A DNA stretch of 64,000 nt, from assembly GCF_012489685.1 (NCBI RefSeq), contig NC_080046.1:64991984-65055983 (forward strand), read 5' to 3'. The position numbers and the translations under genes were made by a program. The notes beneath the pieces are model-generated. The model saw nothing but the letters and a program-made list of their open reading frames with translations. It was not told where the DNA came from and did no database searches. Source of the stretch: Lotus japonicus (taxonomy: Eukaryota; Streptophyta; Magnoliopsida; Fabales; Fabaceae). Below are positions 11,859 through 24,030 of this stretch, piece by piece (the first letter of the stretch is position 1; each line of letters starts with the position of its first letter).

Positions 11859-12776
11859 AAAGGGCAAGTTTTTGCAGCCTGGAAGGCGACTTTGTCATTC
11901 AATATTTCGTTGTACACCACTTTCAAATTAAGCATGAGTATTTATGTAAAAATGCTACATATTTCCGTTAGATTGAATCAGAACCGTTGATTGCATCTGC
12001 AATGTTGTTGGCATCCATCATATGTTAATGCCTTTTTCTTTTCTCCATTCATCAGTTACACTTTCTCATAAATCTCTTGGGATTCAACAATCTTCCCACC
12101 ATTCAATGAATTTAATTCATCCTCACATGAGCACTCCTAAGATCAAACAAGTTTGCATCGTCTCATCCTCTTCCACCTCTTTAGCTTCAACTATCTCCCT
12201 ATAAAATGTCTTCAACAAGTTTTCCCCACATAGGCACTCTCAAATCAAAGCACACACGCAACAGAGAAACACGATTCTACCAACCCTCCGCACCACCTGT
12301 GCCAATTTCCACATCAAGGTATAACTCAATCACTTATGCTTCATTCATTTGATTATATTTAGTTTCATATCTCAATATTCTTTTGTTTTATCTCACATCT
12401 TCCCTTCCTGTTTCTTTAACAGACAAGTCCTACTTATCATCCTCTACATTACTGTAAGAATTCTCTTTTGAACACTTTTCTTTTTTTTTTGCTTTTCATG
12501 TTGGCATTTTCTCTGAGAAATAGTTTCTGATTTATAATTCAGGCATATTTTGCTATATATGTTAGTGCAGTTGTTGTTAACTTGACAATATATAACAATT
12601 TTAATTTTTTTTGTTATTGTTAACTTCATTGTGTGCATGTTTATGCTACAGAATTAAAAACATGGACTGATAATTTGCTTGCAGTTCTGGAGAATGTGTA
12701 TTTTCATGACCATCATCTGCCATGATTTTAGAAGTCATTGTTGATCCATCTACAGCAAGTTTGCAACGTTAGAATG

Positions 12777-14950
12777 TGTAACACCCCCTTTTTCCCATTG
12801 TTTTATTTAAAAACGTTTATCAAAGTTTAAAAACATATCAAGGGAGTATTACACTTCTTCACGAAAACTCATTAAAATTAACACTGACTGTGTTTGAAAA
12901 TTTATAAGTTTATATGCTTTTCAAAGAATGAATTATTTCTGCTAATAAAATTTCTAAACCAACCAGATAATCCTAAGATGCATAAAATCGCTTATTTAAA
13001 TAGGTTTATCTCCCATGATATTCCAATAAAATTCATCATACTCATAACTAAATTTTATAAGCACTTCGCTCATCAACAGTACGACATCGCCATAATTTAT
13101 AAAATTATTCAACAACTTCCATAAGGAGATGTTATAAAATTCTCTCAACAGAAGTGTAAAAGTAACGTAAAATATCGACCTAGTGTTACATTACAGAGCA
13201 AGACACTTATTTTATTATAATAATAATAATAATAACATAAGCTAAGACTCTCCGAAGCTACTCCTCATGAGCCACATCTCTACCTCCAGTACTTGAGCGA
13301 TGTCGCATAAAACGTCATTCCAACAGAAGGGTAAAAACTTACATTATATAAAACATAGCATAACAAAGAGCAAGTAAACAATTCAGATTCTGCTTTATAA
13401 ACTCTTCACATTTTCTTTGAAATCTGAGTGATTATAATATTTTCTCTCAAAACAGTTTCACAATTCTTATTAATGTTTCGGAAAATTATAAGCTTTAAGA
13501 AGAATAATAATTCAACTTTACCACAACAGCAAAACAATTCACCAACAAATCACCAAACACATAAAACCACTGAAAACGTGAAACTTAGTGTGTGAGACTC
13601 CAATGTATGCATGTGGTGTCAATTGTTAACCTTAGCGGTATCACCGCGTCCACTCCAGACAGTTAACCACTAATGAAGTCCACTCCAGACTTCCAGAACC
13701 ACTCCAGTTCTGGGAAAAGCCCCAGTTTTACAAGGAAAACCGACATGTTGCCTCTTGACTAAATGAAGTGTATTTCGTGCAAAAACTCATAAACTAAAGC
13801 ATGTAATTTGAAACCACTCCAGCCCCAAATATATAACATAATTTCTCACCAAATTCCATAACGGAAATCACACCAAAATTGCACAAAATAACACTTCAAT
13901 ATAGTTATCAAATAATTCACTATTCCACCGACAAACTAGCAACGCAAAATCATCAAATGTCTCACATCAATTATTAGAACCAGTTCCATAATCAATCCTA
14001 CAAATAAGCAGAAACATAGCAAACTTGCAGATAATTCTGGTACTAAACGAGCAGTCCAAAAATTATGAACATTTTACCAAACATAGCCTTATACGTTAGC
14101 TTTCATATAAAATTGGTTTCGCCCAATTTGGGATTCTTTAGAGAGATTTATGCACTCTACAACACAGGCTGTTAGGGTGTCTGCGAGCAGGAATAGAGTG
14201 AACTTGTAGATAATTCTGGTATTGAACCAGCAATAAAAATTTATGAAAATATTACCCAATATAACCCTATGAGTTAGCTTTCATACAAAATTGGTTTCAC
14301 TCAATTCGGAATTTTTTAGAGAGAGTTATGCTCTTTACAACACAGACTGTTAGGGTATCTGCGGGCATATCAGAACCCAATTTTCCCCAGAACCTCAATT
14401 TCGCTCAAAATCAATTTTTCTCACCACATGTTAACACTCAAAAGAGTCTCTCAGTTCTGAATTTTCAAAGAAGTTGGGGGTTCCTTCACGTTAAACTCAA
14501 CATCTGTTATTCTACAATTATACAAGGTAAATTCAAACCCTTACCGTATATGACACCGGTACAAAGCCTCCTAGGCTCTTTTCTTCTTGAAGATCAAATT
14601 CTAGGTTTTCTTCTCTTTTCTCCCCTTCTCTCTTTGACGCTTCTTTTCTTCTGCTCTGTTAACTTCTCTAATTCTCAAATTCTGATTTTTCTCTTTCCAA
14701 TTCACTCTTAACCCTTAAATAGCCTTACAATGGGCCCCACTCCCAACTACTCACTATAAAACCTAAAACCCTTATTTATCTATATCACATAATCACTTAA
14801 TTATCTAATAAAATCACTTAATGACCTTATCATCTAATTAAATCACATAATCATCTAGTTAAATCACATAAATTATCAAATTACCATATAGCATAATAAT
14901 AATTAAAATAAAATATTAAATAACCTAATAACGAAAAGTGAGGTGTTACA
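12777..14950 (-). mobile_element. Solo LTR, Ty3/gypsy-like
   Basis: A 2174-bp block flanked by the perfect 5-bp direct repeat GAATG (12772-12776 and 14951-14955). On the plus strand it begins TGTAACACCC and ends GAGGTGTTACA, so it has the TG..CA ends of an LTR. There is no internal region or second LTR next to it, so it is a solo LTR left by unequal recombination. The orientation is assigned minus only by analogy with the TGTAACACCC edge of the neighbouring full element. Confidence 0.85.
14028..14375. repeat. ~180-bp tandem duplication inside the solo LTR
   Basis: AGATAATTCTGGTA starts at about 14029 and again at about 14209. Each copy continues with GTTAGCTTTCATA.AAAATTG and CACAG.CTGTTAGGGT. 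The copies differ by many substitutions, so the duplication is old relative to the insertion or was inherited from the master element. Confidence 0.75.
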
Positions 14951-17153
14951 GAATGTCACTCAAATCATTTTAACTCTTCTTCTCCCAATTTTCAATTTTT
15001 CACCGGTATCTTCTTCTCCCCCCAAACCACTGATGAGTTGCATTCGTCTCTTATTTTTATTTTTATTTTTTTAATTCACCTACCCAAGATAGACAATCTA
15101 AGGACTTCATCACATTTTTTGTAACACATACCTCAAACGTTTACTGCATTATTTTTTTCATTATGTAATACATAATTTGGTCTCTTCATTTCTCATAAAT
15201 GCATACTGTTGTGATTCTCAAATTTCTATTTTATTTGTTATGTTATGTTACAGTGCCTTTAAACTTAGTTCTTTCATGGTGTCTTATGTCATAAGCTTAC
15301 CTATTCTTAGTTCTTTTGCCATCTCCATTTCATTTGGAGCATACTTCTATCCGTGGCTTAATCACTTGAGGTCCACTGAATGAAAAGAATTCATCAATTG
15401 GCAAAAACAATTATCACCTTTGTTACCTACCATCTGGATAAGGTTAGATAAATGAGAAACCTTGCAAAAATTTAGGCAAGGCAAAACAGTATGTGTTTTT
15501 TTATATATTCAACATTATTCCTCTTATCCTATTTGGTGGAGACTCTAGAAGAGAGCTGGACTGATTTTTTAATATAACAGTTTTAACTTATTTTGCAATG
15601 GCTTTCAAGTAATTTGTGAATTCATAGTTTTGTGGTCAATTGATCAATAATTAGGATTTTTTTTGTTAAACTTTAATTGATTTTATGTTGAGTTTTGATT
15701 TAATTTGCAACTAAACTTGATTTTTTTACCTTACTTTTCAAGATACTAGAGTATTTTTAATCTTCTCTACTGACATAGGTGTGTTATTTTTTTTTTGTTC
15801 ATCAGAATGTCTCTTTGTATCATTTTATTTAATTTTAATGTTTTTCGACGCTCCTAAGTACTCTATGTGATAAGGATAATGGTGGTGGTTATATATGGTC
15901 GAGTGGTGTTAAAATTTTAGAATAGGAACCTCGAATTTGCGTTTTCCTGCTCACTCTTATTTGTTAACTACTTTATGTCTTACTTGAAATTGATTGCTTA
16001 TAGTTATAAGGAATGTGGTTATATATAGTGGGGAGGTGTTAAAAATCGAGAATAAGAACAAGCACTTTACACAAATGCAGTACTTCCCTTCTGAATACGT
16101 CTCATGGCCACAAAAGAATGAAGCTTATTGACAGATTTGGAAACACAAAAATTGAGAAAGCTTTGCTGGATTGTAAGATAACAAAATAGGAATTATACCT
16201 GAGGAGCGAATGGTATGAATTCTAGAAAATTGCTGAATTTGGGAGGAGAGTATTGGCTTTTGATGTAATGCACACAATTTTTATGTGAGGGTCATTAAGG
16301 CCCCTTGAGTTAGTATTTGCCTAAAAAATATTCTTTGATTTTCCTTTTGTTCTTCTGAATTTCTAATAGTTTTTTAAAGCATAGTCAATGAGAATTAAAA
16401 TGCTATGGAAACTGCTTTAGGGGAAACTCAAACATATTGAAACTGAAATATAAAAATTAAAATCCTAATTTAATTTTGTATTTGAGTAACTGAAAAATTT
16501 GTGTGATTTTTTTATAGTTTATTTATTAGGAAATTATATAGTCAAAAAATTAATATGTAATTTGAGATAATTTTTTTATTAATTAAAGGTTAATGAGGAA
16601 TCATAACAAAGAAAGAATTGAATAGTTACACGTAGTATACGAAATATATAACGCAAAGCTATTCAAAATTTCAAATTCAAAAAATGTAACGGCTGAAATT
16701 GGGCACATCACATGTCTTTGAAAGATTATTTAAGCCTCACAAAAAACAATAATTTTTAATTAATTACTTATAAACTTTTTTTGAAAAAAAAAACTTGAAG
16801 GAGGCACTTCTACAATAATGGGTATGTAACAAAATGCATTATTATTTCACTTTAAAATGTTGATTATCACTATATTCCAAACCTTAATTTACATTGATTA
16901 TTTATAATTCTAAAACTAAATTCTAATCTTTTTTTTATTACAAGAGGAAAACAAACTAAATTATAATATAATTTAATTTAAATTCTAAACTAATCGGAAA
17001 TAATTAATTAAATCCTTTAATTTTTATTCAGTTACAATATTAAAATTAAATTACACTTAAAAATGTTATTATTCTTGATTTCTACCGTTAAGGTTTTAAT
17101 GGAATTTGGAATGAGTACACCCTTAATTGTATTAATATTTAGGACATCAGTTT
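14951..17153. other. Non-coding segment between two LTR insertions
   Basis: It lies within the proposed Helitron. AT-rich, with no protein similarity recognised on either strand. The right boundary is the TSD (AGTTT, 17149-17153) of the LTR retrotransposon. Confidence 0.4.
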
Positions 17154-20100
17154 TGTAACACCCCGATTTCGGTGGCGTCACTTTAGTAACCAAAGAAATA
17201 ACTTAAGCGGAAAAACGTGAATTATTTTTTTTTTCGATAATGTAAGTAAAGGCAGAAAGAGATGAAACTCTAAAACGAAGATAACAGAACTAATATACAA
17301 TATGATTACAGCCCCCACTGTAAGTTGTAAACCACGTCACGAGTAAACCTCCAGTGACGGAAAGTAAAAGAGAGTAACGCCCGTAGGCAAAAGTACAAAC
17401 CAAGGTAAAAATACTGTGTCCGCAACACTAAACCTCAAAATCTGAGAACAAGTTGGCCCAGCGGCCTAAAACAAGACCTCTTAGCCCAACCAACTCTCTG
17501 TGATCCCCGTAGAGGAACCACACAAAAAGCTATAGGCGGGAAACTACCCTGTCCCCAAAGAAACAATGACGGTCAGAGCTAAAACTCTACTCCTACACTA
17601 ATCCCTACTCGAGTAAGTCGCTCGGTGGCCAGCGGGGTCGACCACCCCTGAACCGTAGTCCTCCTGATCAAGCTTCTTCAACCTAGTTTCCCCTGGAGGG
17701 TGAACCATCGTGAACCGGTCCGCCATGGACATCTGACAAAGGCGTAGTCCGCCCAAACACACACAGAAGACGCGAGGGTCAACTCCAAAGAATTATATAA
17801 ATAATAAAACCAGATATATAGGGTAATAATTATTTAGCCTCTCAGGCTTATACGTTTAGGGATAACATCCTAGGGTTGCATATATCACAATGAATATAAA
17901 GATCATAATAACAATTAGCATGCCTCAAGTAGGATAAACAGGTACCAATCACACTCAGCAACTAAGTCAGCATGTATGTTGCATGAAATACAATGCTGGG
18001 TAACAAAATGCATTCCGGAAGAAGGATGGACACCATCGAGTCAGCCCTAACACCGGCCAAAGTGGGACCATTCCGCTCGGGCGTCTCTTACACCACACAA
18101 AAGTAGTCAGATCAGCAGTGAACCCGTAGGTCTGCCATTCCGTCTGCTACTGAGGACCACCGTAGTGTCCTAAATATGGAAATCCGGGTCTTATGACCAT
18201 TTTGGAATCCACCGAGGTCCGGTAATCCGCCGTGTATTAACCTCAAAATGAGTGCATGAATGCAAGTGATTAGCCAAACAACGTCTCCGACCTCACTCGA
18301 CACGTCGTCACGTGTTCTAGCTAACTTATTGTCTCTAAAAAGCCTACCCTAAGGCAAACGTCGATTCTGCGACAAAATGAATTAATCAAAAGAAGAAGAA
18401 TGTACTTTGGAACTCATGGTTCCCGGCTAAACTTTAGATAGCCAATCAATAAACTGCTCATCGAGCGAAAAGGTACCGAAGTACTTGGAAACTTATAGTC
18501 TCCGGCTAAACTTTAGATAGCCAAACATTAAACTGCTCATCGAGCGAAAAGGTACCGAAGTACTTGGAAACTTATAGTCTCCGGCTAAACTTTAGATAGC
18601 CAAACATTAAACTGCTCATCGAGCGAAAGAGTATAAGCATACTCGGAAACTTGTAAGTTTCCTCAAGACTTGGACTCGACGACACTTCTCATATCTTCAA
18701 GACCAATATTCAGGCTCTAAGCTCTTATCTAAATGTTGTTATCATTGTTCAAGGGGTTTAGAGATTGATTAATGTCTTATGAATTTCCTTTGAGAAAATA
18801 GATTTCGTTTAGTCTTATGATACTTCCTATGAGTTTCAGGGATCCCATAATCCCAATTAATTTCTGAGAAGGTCTCGATCCATTAAAATATAACAAGGTC
18901 CGAACTTCGTTCGTCCTTTCAAACTCTCTCAAAATCTCATAAAAATTCGGCATGACTTGCCCGTAATCCTCACTCCTCAGAATCTCAGGTACAAGTGGAA
19001 TAGCATAAATAAAACAGCTCAGTCAAAAGCATAAACAACATATTCCAACACATCCTAAGTTAACCATGTAGCACATAGCATGTGAATCATTTAGCACACA
19101 ATATCATGGCATCAATTACTCAACAAGGTCGGCCGAAGCCTCAGAGAACAATTCAGACATTTAGCAATTAAGTGCATAACACATAAATCAAGTCGAACTT
19201 GTCGACACCTAAAGCATTATCTAGTAATTCAGAGAGTAGCCCTCACCTGTTGGTTTTCCAGCTCGCTCCTTGGTCTTTCCTTCACAATCTTCCTCCTCAA
19301 GTCCTCCGAATTCCTCAAACGAACCTTAAAGCAATTTCACAGAAATCAATCACAATGAGTCAGAAACTCAGCAAACAATAAGTCCTAGGGTCACACGGAA
19401 CACTACAACTCCGTGGTACGACAATCTAACGCGTTAAGACAAGTTTTCGAAAAAGTCGGATTTCCTCCCCCCTTGGTATAGCTCTCGGCCACTTTCCTTA
19501 ATTGGGAGGGTCGATTTTTCTTCGATCAAACTTGGTTCCTAGGTTAACATAAGCCGTAACTAAGACGGTTCTAAGCTCGGAAAAATTTTCGGATCGAAAA
19601 CTGATATAGGGGTAGTTTGGTCATTATTTTTAGCTCAAAATTTCAAAATTGGATTTTTGAAAAACAGATTGGATGGAGACGTCCACAACGACGTTTATGA
19701 CGACAAATCCTACTAGCACTAAGCCAAGACGATAGATTAGAGCTTAAAGGTTGCGACTTTACCGAAAAATGGGTATTTAAGGTAGAAATTGATCCCGGCG
19801 GCATTTCGTCGACATTTGACAAAATCTAATCCGCAGAACACGCTCAGGAGCATGCAGGGAAGAAGTTTAGACACTGAAATCAAGCTATTTGGACAATTTT
19901 ACAAAAAGCTCCAAACTTTGAGCTCAGAAAAACATAGAAAAAGTCGACAGATCTGACGATCAGAAGCGAGATATAGTTTACCTACCTCAAGGTCTTCGAT
20001 TAGCAACGATCGGTGAAGAAAACGGGCAAAGATTCGCGAAAATCCGGATCCTCTCTTTCTCTCTAGCTGCTCACGGTTTTGGGGGAGGGAAATGGGTATT

Positions 20101-20808
20101 TTTTTGCAAAAATCTAATTTTCAAGCTATTTATAGGTTTTGGAAAAAGCGGAAAAAAGATTTTTTTGCGATTCCGATTTTTCCTGCGCGTTCCTCTGCGC
20201 ATTCTAAGATAGGTTCTGGCGACAGAATTCCAGAACTCAAAACAGGATTCTTGGAATTAAACCAAAAGATTCCAAAATCGGCATAAGTCGGTGTAAGTCG
20301 GATTATCCCGAAAAACTACTTTTTGCAGTGATCGTCAGATGAGAAAACTTCCTTCTGAAGAAAGATTAGGAATGTTGAGAGAAATAGGAGAACGCGGGTG
20401 GAATCTTCATTTGCAGCTCCGAATAGAAAAAGTCTTCATCGTCTGTCGATCTTAGGTTTCTCGAACTATCAGGGATTCCGTTTCGGCAAACTTCCGAGAA
20501 TTGGAATTTGACGTTCGTACTTTCCAGGATTTCGCATCGAAATAATTGTTTAAGGACGGAAAAGAGAAGTTCTAACATTTCTCTGAGGATTTTTGGAATT
20601 AGTTTCCATCGTGTCCTAAAGCGTAAATTAACTATTCACTAATACCTTTGACCTAGGATTAAGCGTATGTTAGTCGTGCTATAACTCTTTCGGTTTTTCG
20701 ATAAATTCTTGGACTTTTCCTGAACCTTTTTCCTTCCCAAATTTATCTTAATCAAATAACTCTTTTATTTTATTCACTTATCCAAAGCGTTAAAACTTGG
20801 GCCTTACA
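17154..20808 (-). repeat. 3' LTR (left copy)
   Basis: 3655 bp, with the constant offset of 8015 bp to the right copy, so there are no length differences. In element orientation it starts TGTAAGGCCC and ends GGTGTTACA. It contains three copies of a 79-bp repeat (about 18425-18661). Confidence 0.95.
18404..18661. repeat. 79-bp tandem repeat, three copies, in the LTR
   Basis: GGCTAAACTTTAGATAGCCA starts at 18425, 18504 and 18583, each unit ending GCTCATCGAGCGAAA. An identical array is in the right LTR at about 26440-26676. Each unit holds the dyad TGGCTATCTAAAGTTTAGCC. Confidence 0.85.
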
Positions 20809-20830
20809 TTACTACCCTCCAAAAAGAAAG
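20809..20830 (-). other. Polypurine tract of the LTR retrotransposon
   Basis: On the minus strand TTTTTGGAGGGTAGTAA lies immediately before the 3' LTR start (TGTAAGG). A purine-rich tract in this place primes plus-strand DNA synthesis in LTR elements. Confidence 0.6.
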
Positions 20831-20845
20831 TTTCGACCTCGAAAC

Positions 20846-22018
20846 TTAAGGGTCAGTAAAAAGTTCTGGGTACTGTTCCTTGATCTTTTCCTTCAGCTCC
20901 CACGTCGCATCGCCGGTGTCCTTGTTCCAAATAACCTTCACTAACTCGATCTCTTTTCCCCTCAACTGCTTTATCCTTGTGTCACCAATGCTGATTGGCG
21001 GTGTCTCGAAAGACAAGTTATCCTTCAACTCAATGTCATCCAGCTCGATGACGTGCGTCGGATCAGAAATATACTTCCGCAGTTGTGACACATGGAATAC
21101 ATCGTGAATGTTTGATAGAAAAGGCGGTAGTGCGATCTGATAAACTACCGGTCCTACACGACGAGTAATCTGATAAGGTCCAATGAACTTTGGCGTCAGC
21201 TTTCTTGACTTGATTGCTCGACCAACTCCTGTAGTCTGGGTAACTCGCAGAAACACATGATCTCCTTCTTCGAATTCCAGGGTTCTGCGCCTTTGATCTG
21301 CATAGCTCTTCTGTCTACTCTGAGAAGCCTTCATCTTCTCTCTGATCTGTTTAATCTTCTCAGTTGTCTGTTGCAGAAGTTCCGGTCCTACTAACAAATT
21401 CTCTCCATCTTGATACCAACATAAAGGTGTTCTACACTTGCGGCCATACAAAGCCTCATACGGTGCCATGCCTATGGTCGTATGAAAACTGTTGTTGTAT
21501 GTGAACTCAATCAGTGGCAATAGGGTATCCCAACTGCCCTTGTTGTCTAACACGCAAGCTCGTAGCAAATCCTCCAATGATTGGATAGTTCTCTCAGTTT
21601 GCCCATCAGTCTGTGGATGATAAGCAGAACTTAATCTCAGCCTCGTTCCCAAAGCATTATGAAGAGCTCCCCACAAATGTGAAGTAAACTTCGGGTCTCT
21701 ATCGGAAACGATACTTGTTGGCACTCCATGACGTCGCACAATCTCAGCTATATAAATCTCTGATAGCTTATCCACGTTGTACGTAGTTCTCACAGGTATG
21801 AAATGAGCTGACTTAGTCAATCGGTCCACGATTACCCAAATCGAATCATATCCCTTTTGAGTTCTTGGCAACGCCACGACAAAATCCATCGATATGCTAT
21901 CCCATTTCCATTGAGGTACATCCAAACTTTGTAGCATACCCGAAGATTTCTGATGTTCCACCTTCGCCTTTTGACAGATTAAACATGCAGCTACATATTC
22001 TGCCACTTGTCTCTTCAT
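20846..22018 (-). CDS. Retrotransposon integrase with C-terminal chromodomain (pol fragment, 390 aa open)
   Basis: The frame contains the CC half of the zinc-binding region (ACLICQKAKVEH). The integrase core follows with its three acidic residues: D in DSISMDFV, D in SIVSDRDPKF and E in QTDGQTERTIQSLE. Then come the GPY/F-type module (KFIGPYQITRRVGPVVYQ, HDVFHVSQLRKY) and a chromodomain-like tail (ELVKVIWNKDTGDATWEL, YPELF). This order is typical of Ty3/gypsy chromoviruses of the Tekay/Del type, whose chromodomain guides insertion into heterochromatin. The HH half of the zinc region lies upstream, where the frame is broken. The core looks intact, but no reverse transcriptase is joined to it, so this is a remnant of a polyprotein. 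Confidence 0.92.
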   Translation of the reverse strand: MKRQVAEYVAACLICQKAKVEHQKSSGMLQSLDVPQWKWDSISMDFVVALPRTQKGYDSIWVIVDRLTKSAHFIPVRTTYNVDKLSEIYIAEIVRRHGVPTSIVSDRDPKFTSHLWGALHNALGTRLRLSSAYHPQTDGQTERTIQSLEDLLRACVLDNKGSWDTLLPLIEFTYNNSFHTTIGMAPYEALYGRKCRTPLCWYQDGENLLVGPELLQQTTEKIKQIREKMKASQSRQKSYADQRRRTLEFEEGDHVFLRVTQTTGVGRAIKSRKLTPKFIGPYQITRRVGPVVYQIALPPFLSNIHDVFHVSQLRKYISDPTHVIELDDIELKDNLSFETPPISIGDTRIKQLRGKEIELVKVIWNKDTGDATWELKEKIKEQYPELFTDP

Positions 22019-22545
22019 CCCTGGCCACCAAAATTCACCTTCAAGTCCTGATACATCTTTTTCATTCCAGGGTGAATGCTCTACTTGCTTTTGTGACCTT
22101 CGTCCATAATCAACCTCCTTAAGTCAGGGTTGTTAGGTACGCACACTCTATCCTTGCATCGCAGGATATTGTCACTCCCTACCTTGAATTCCGGGTCCTT
22201 ACCCTGAATTACTAAATTCTTATTTTCCGAGTAAAAATTCATCTTGTAACTGTTGGTCTCGGATTTCTTCCATCAATCCATTGGTGATCTTGATCGTCCC
22301 AAACTTCAGTTCTCCCTCAGATGCTCTCACATCTAAGCTCAAATCTCAAAATTGTTCCAGCAGTTGCAGCTCCTTAACCATCATTGATGAGATATGCATC
22401 TTCCTGCTCAATGCATCAGTAACGACATTAGCCTTTCCAGGATGGTATTGTAAGGTAAAATCGTAATCCTTGAGAAATTCCATCCAGCGTCGTTGTCTCA
22501 TGTTCAACTCCTTCTGGTCAAACAAGTACTTTAAGCTCTATGTCG
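22019..22545 (-). pseudogene. RNase H tail and integrase N-terminus, frame-broken
   Basis: In minus-strand frames one reads [20 protein letters not shown] then [12 protein letters not shown], the end of a Ty3/gypsy RNase H. A stop follows within LLEQF*DLSLDV. Further along, GSDNILRCKDRVCVPNNPDL and SIHPGMKKMYQDL are readable only by changing frame and passing a stop. This bridges to the integrase frame starting at 22018. The breaks show that the pol gene is not functional. Confidence 0.8.
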
Positions 22546-22713
22546 TCCTGCTCGACCACTCGTGTCGGTTCTATGTTGGAAATAACATTGGTTGACGCTA
22601 CGTGCAATTGCACAACCTTAACCACTTGATCCTTTACTTTTGTTCGTCCAAAAATTCTGCTTAAACTCAGTACACCTCTGGCATTCCATAGTGAATGTTC
22701 AACCTGTCCTCGT

Positions 22714-22801
22714 GATCTCCACTCATGATTCAAAACTTAACTCGATCGCTCTATAACGATCTCCACTCATGATTCAAAACTTAACTCGATCGCTCTATAA
22801 C
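22714..22801. repeat. Perfect 44-bp tandem duplication
   Basis: The unit starting GATCTCCACTCATGATTC and ending GCTCTATAAC occurs twice, at 22714 and 22758, with no mismatch seen. It lies at the edge between the RNase H remnant and the non-coding filler. Confidence 0.9.
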
Positions 22802-24030
22802 TCATAGACGAACTATTCCCTTGGAATCTACTAGTCCATTAACGTCGATTCCAACTTCGTAACTATCCTCATTCGCACCATGAAATCAATCTTCTACTTA
22901 GTCATCACTCAAAGTAAAACTCAACGTGAGTCTTAATACCTTGTGCATCGCTAGACCCAGTCCCTTTTAACCTCCATTCATCAGCAACTTATAAGCTAAT
23001 CATCATCTTAATATCTTACAATCCTTCGTTGTCATCTCCCCTTTTTCGAGACTTCCCTTACTCGAACCATAAAACCAACCTTCACTTATTCACAACCCAC
23101 TTTACAATTACCTAAAATCCTTAACACTTCCCCCAAATCCGAACTTATTCCCTAGAAGATCAAACCAGAGCTGTACCTCAGGAAACTTAACTAGTCATTT
23201 TATCATCCGATCCCTCAACATTCGGAGGTTTAACTACAATCATTAATGCCAACACCACTAAATCTCTGATTCGAACATGATTTTCACCTCCCAAGGTCAA
23301 TCTTAACCCTTAAATCCTCACTTAACTTAGTGAAATTCACTTGCTAACCCCAGCATGCAATATCGGACTCCATAACAAAGTTCCATTCACTCTTAGACTC
23401 TAAGAAATTTGTCCACATATAACAACCTCAAGTATTAATCTTAATACTAACTCTTTATTTCCGTAACTAGATCATCCTCCCATCAATCCGATACTTAGTC
23501 TCTCGATCAAAACCTGACAAACCTTGAGTCCTACGCACTTAAGACAAGAATTCATAGACTTAAAACCTAAACTTTCACCACGTTTGGACCTCAAATGTCC
23601 TTTAATTCTTCAATACTTCTTAAATGAATATCCATTTCTTAAACTATAACTCCTCCCCAAAGGAAATCAATTACTTAACAAAAACTTTACTTCCCAACTC
23701 AACTAATCCTCGATCCAATCAAATTAATCTTACCAATCCATCTATCAAAGTCCATTGCCAGTTCTGATTCCGAATATCACCCCCTCAATATTAAGTTGAT
23801 CAGGCCTAATACATCGAAGGTGAAGATTTAGAAAAACCCACTGGAACAGTCAATGAGTTCCTAACATCCAGCAGTCACAAAGATCTTGATATTAAATCCT
23901 CAATGATGCCGCTACGGAACTACACGCTCTCGACATCATACATATACTATCCATACGGAATCTCCCTGAGATTCATCCTTCAGCTTCTAGCTTCTTGTTA
24001 AACGCATCGGTGCAAGACTACTTTCTAGGC
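22802..24030. other. Non-coding filler that replaces most of pol
   Basis: About 1.2 kb of C/T/A-rich plus-strand sequence with stops in every frame, where protease, reverse transcriptase and the bulk of RNase H would normally lie. No similarity was recognised; the origin is unknown. Confidence 0.5.

Noticed and set aside
15177..15383. Hydrophobic 68-residue plus-strand frame
   Set aside because: T-rich sequence produces hydrophobic codons by chance; no homologous family recognised, and no ATG at its start.
18425..18661. CRISPR-like repeat array
   Set aside because: Three directly abutting 79-bp units without spacers, inside an LTR of a plant genome.
18112..20578. Short open frames repeated identically at 26127-28593
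   Set aside because: They occur in both LTR copies and have no protein family or codon logic; they are chance frames in the LTR.
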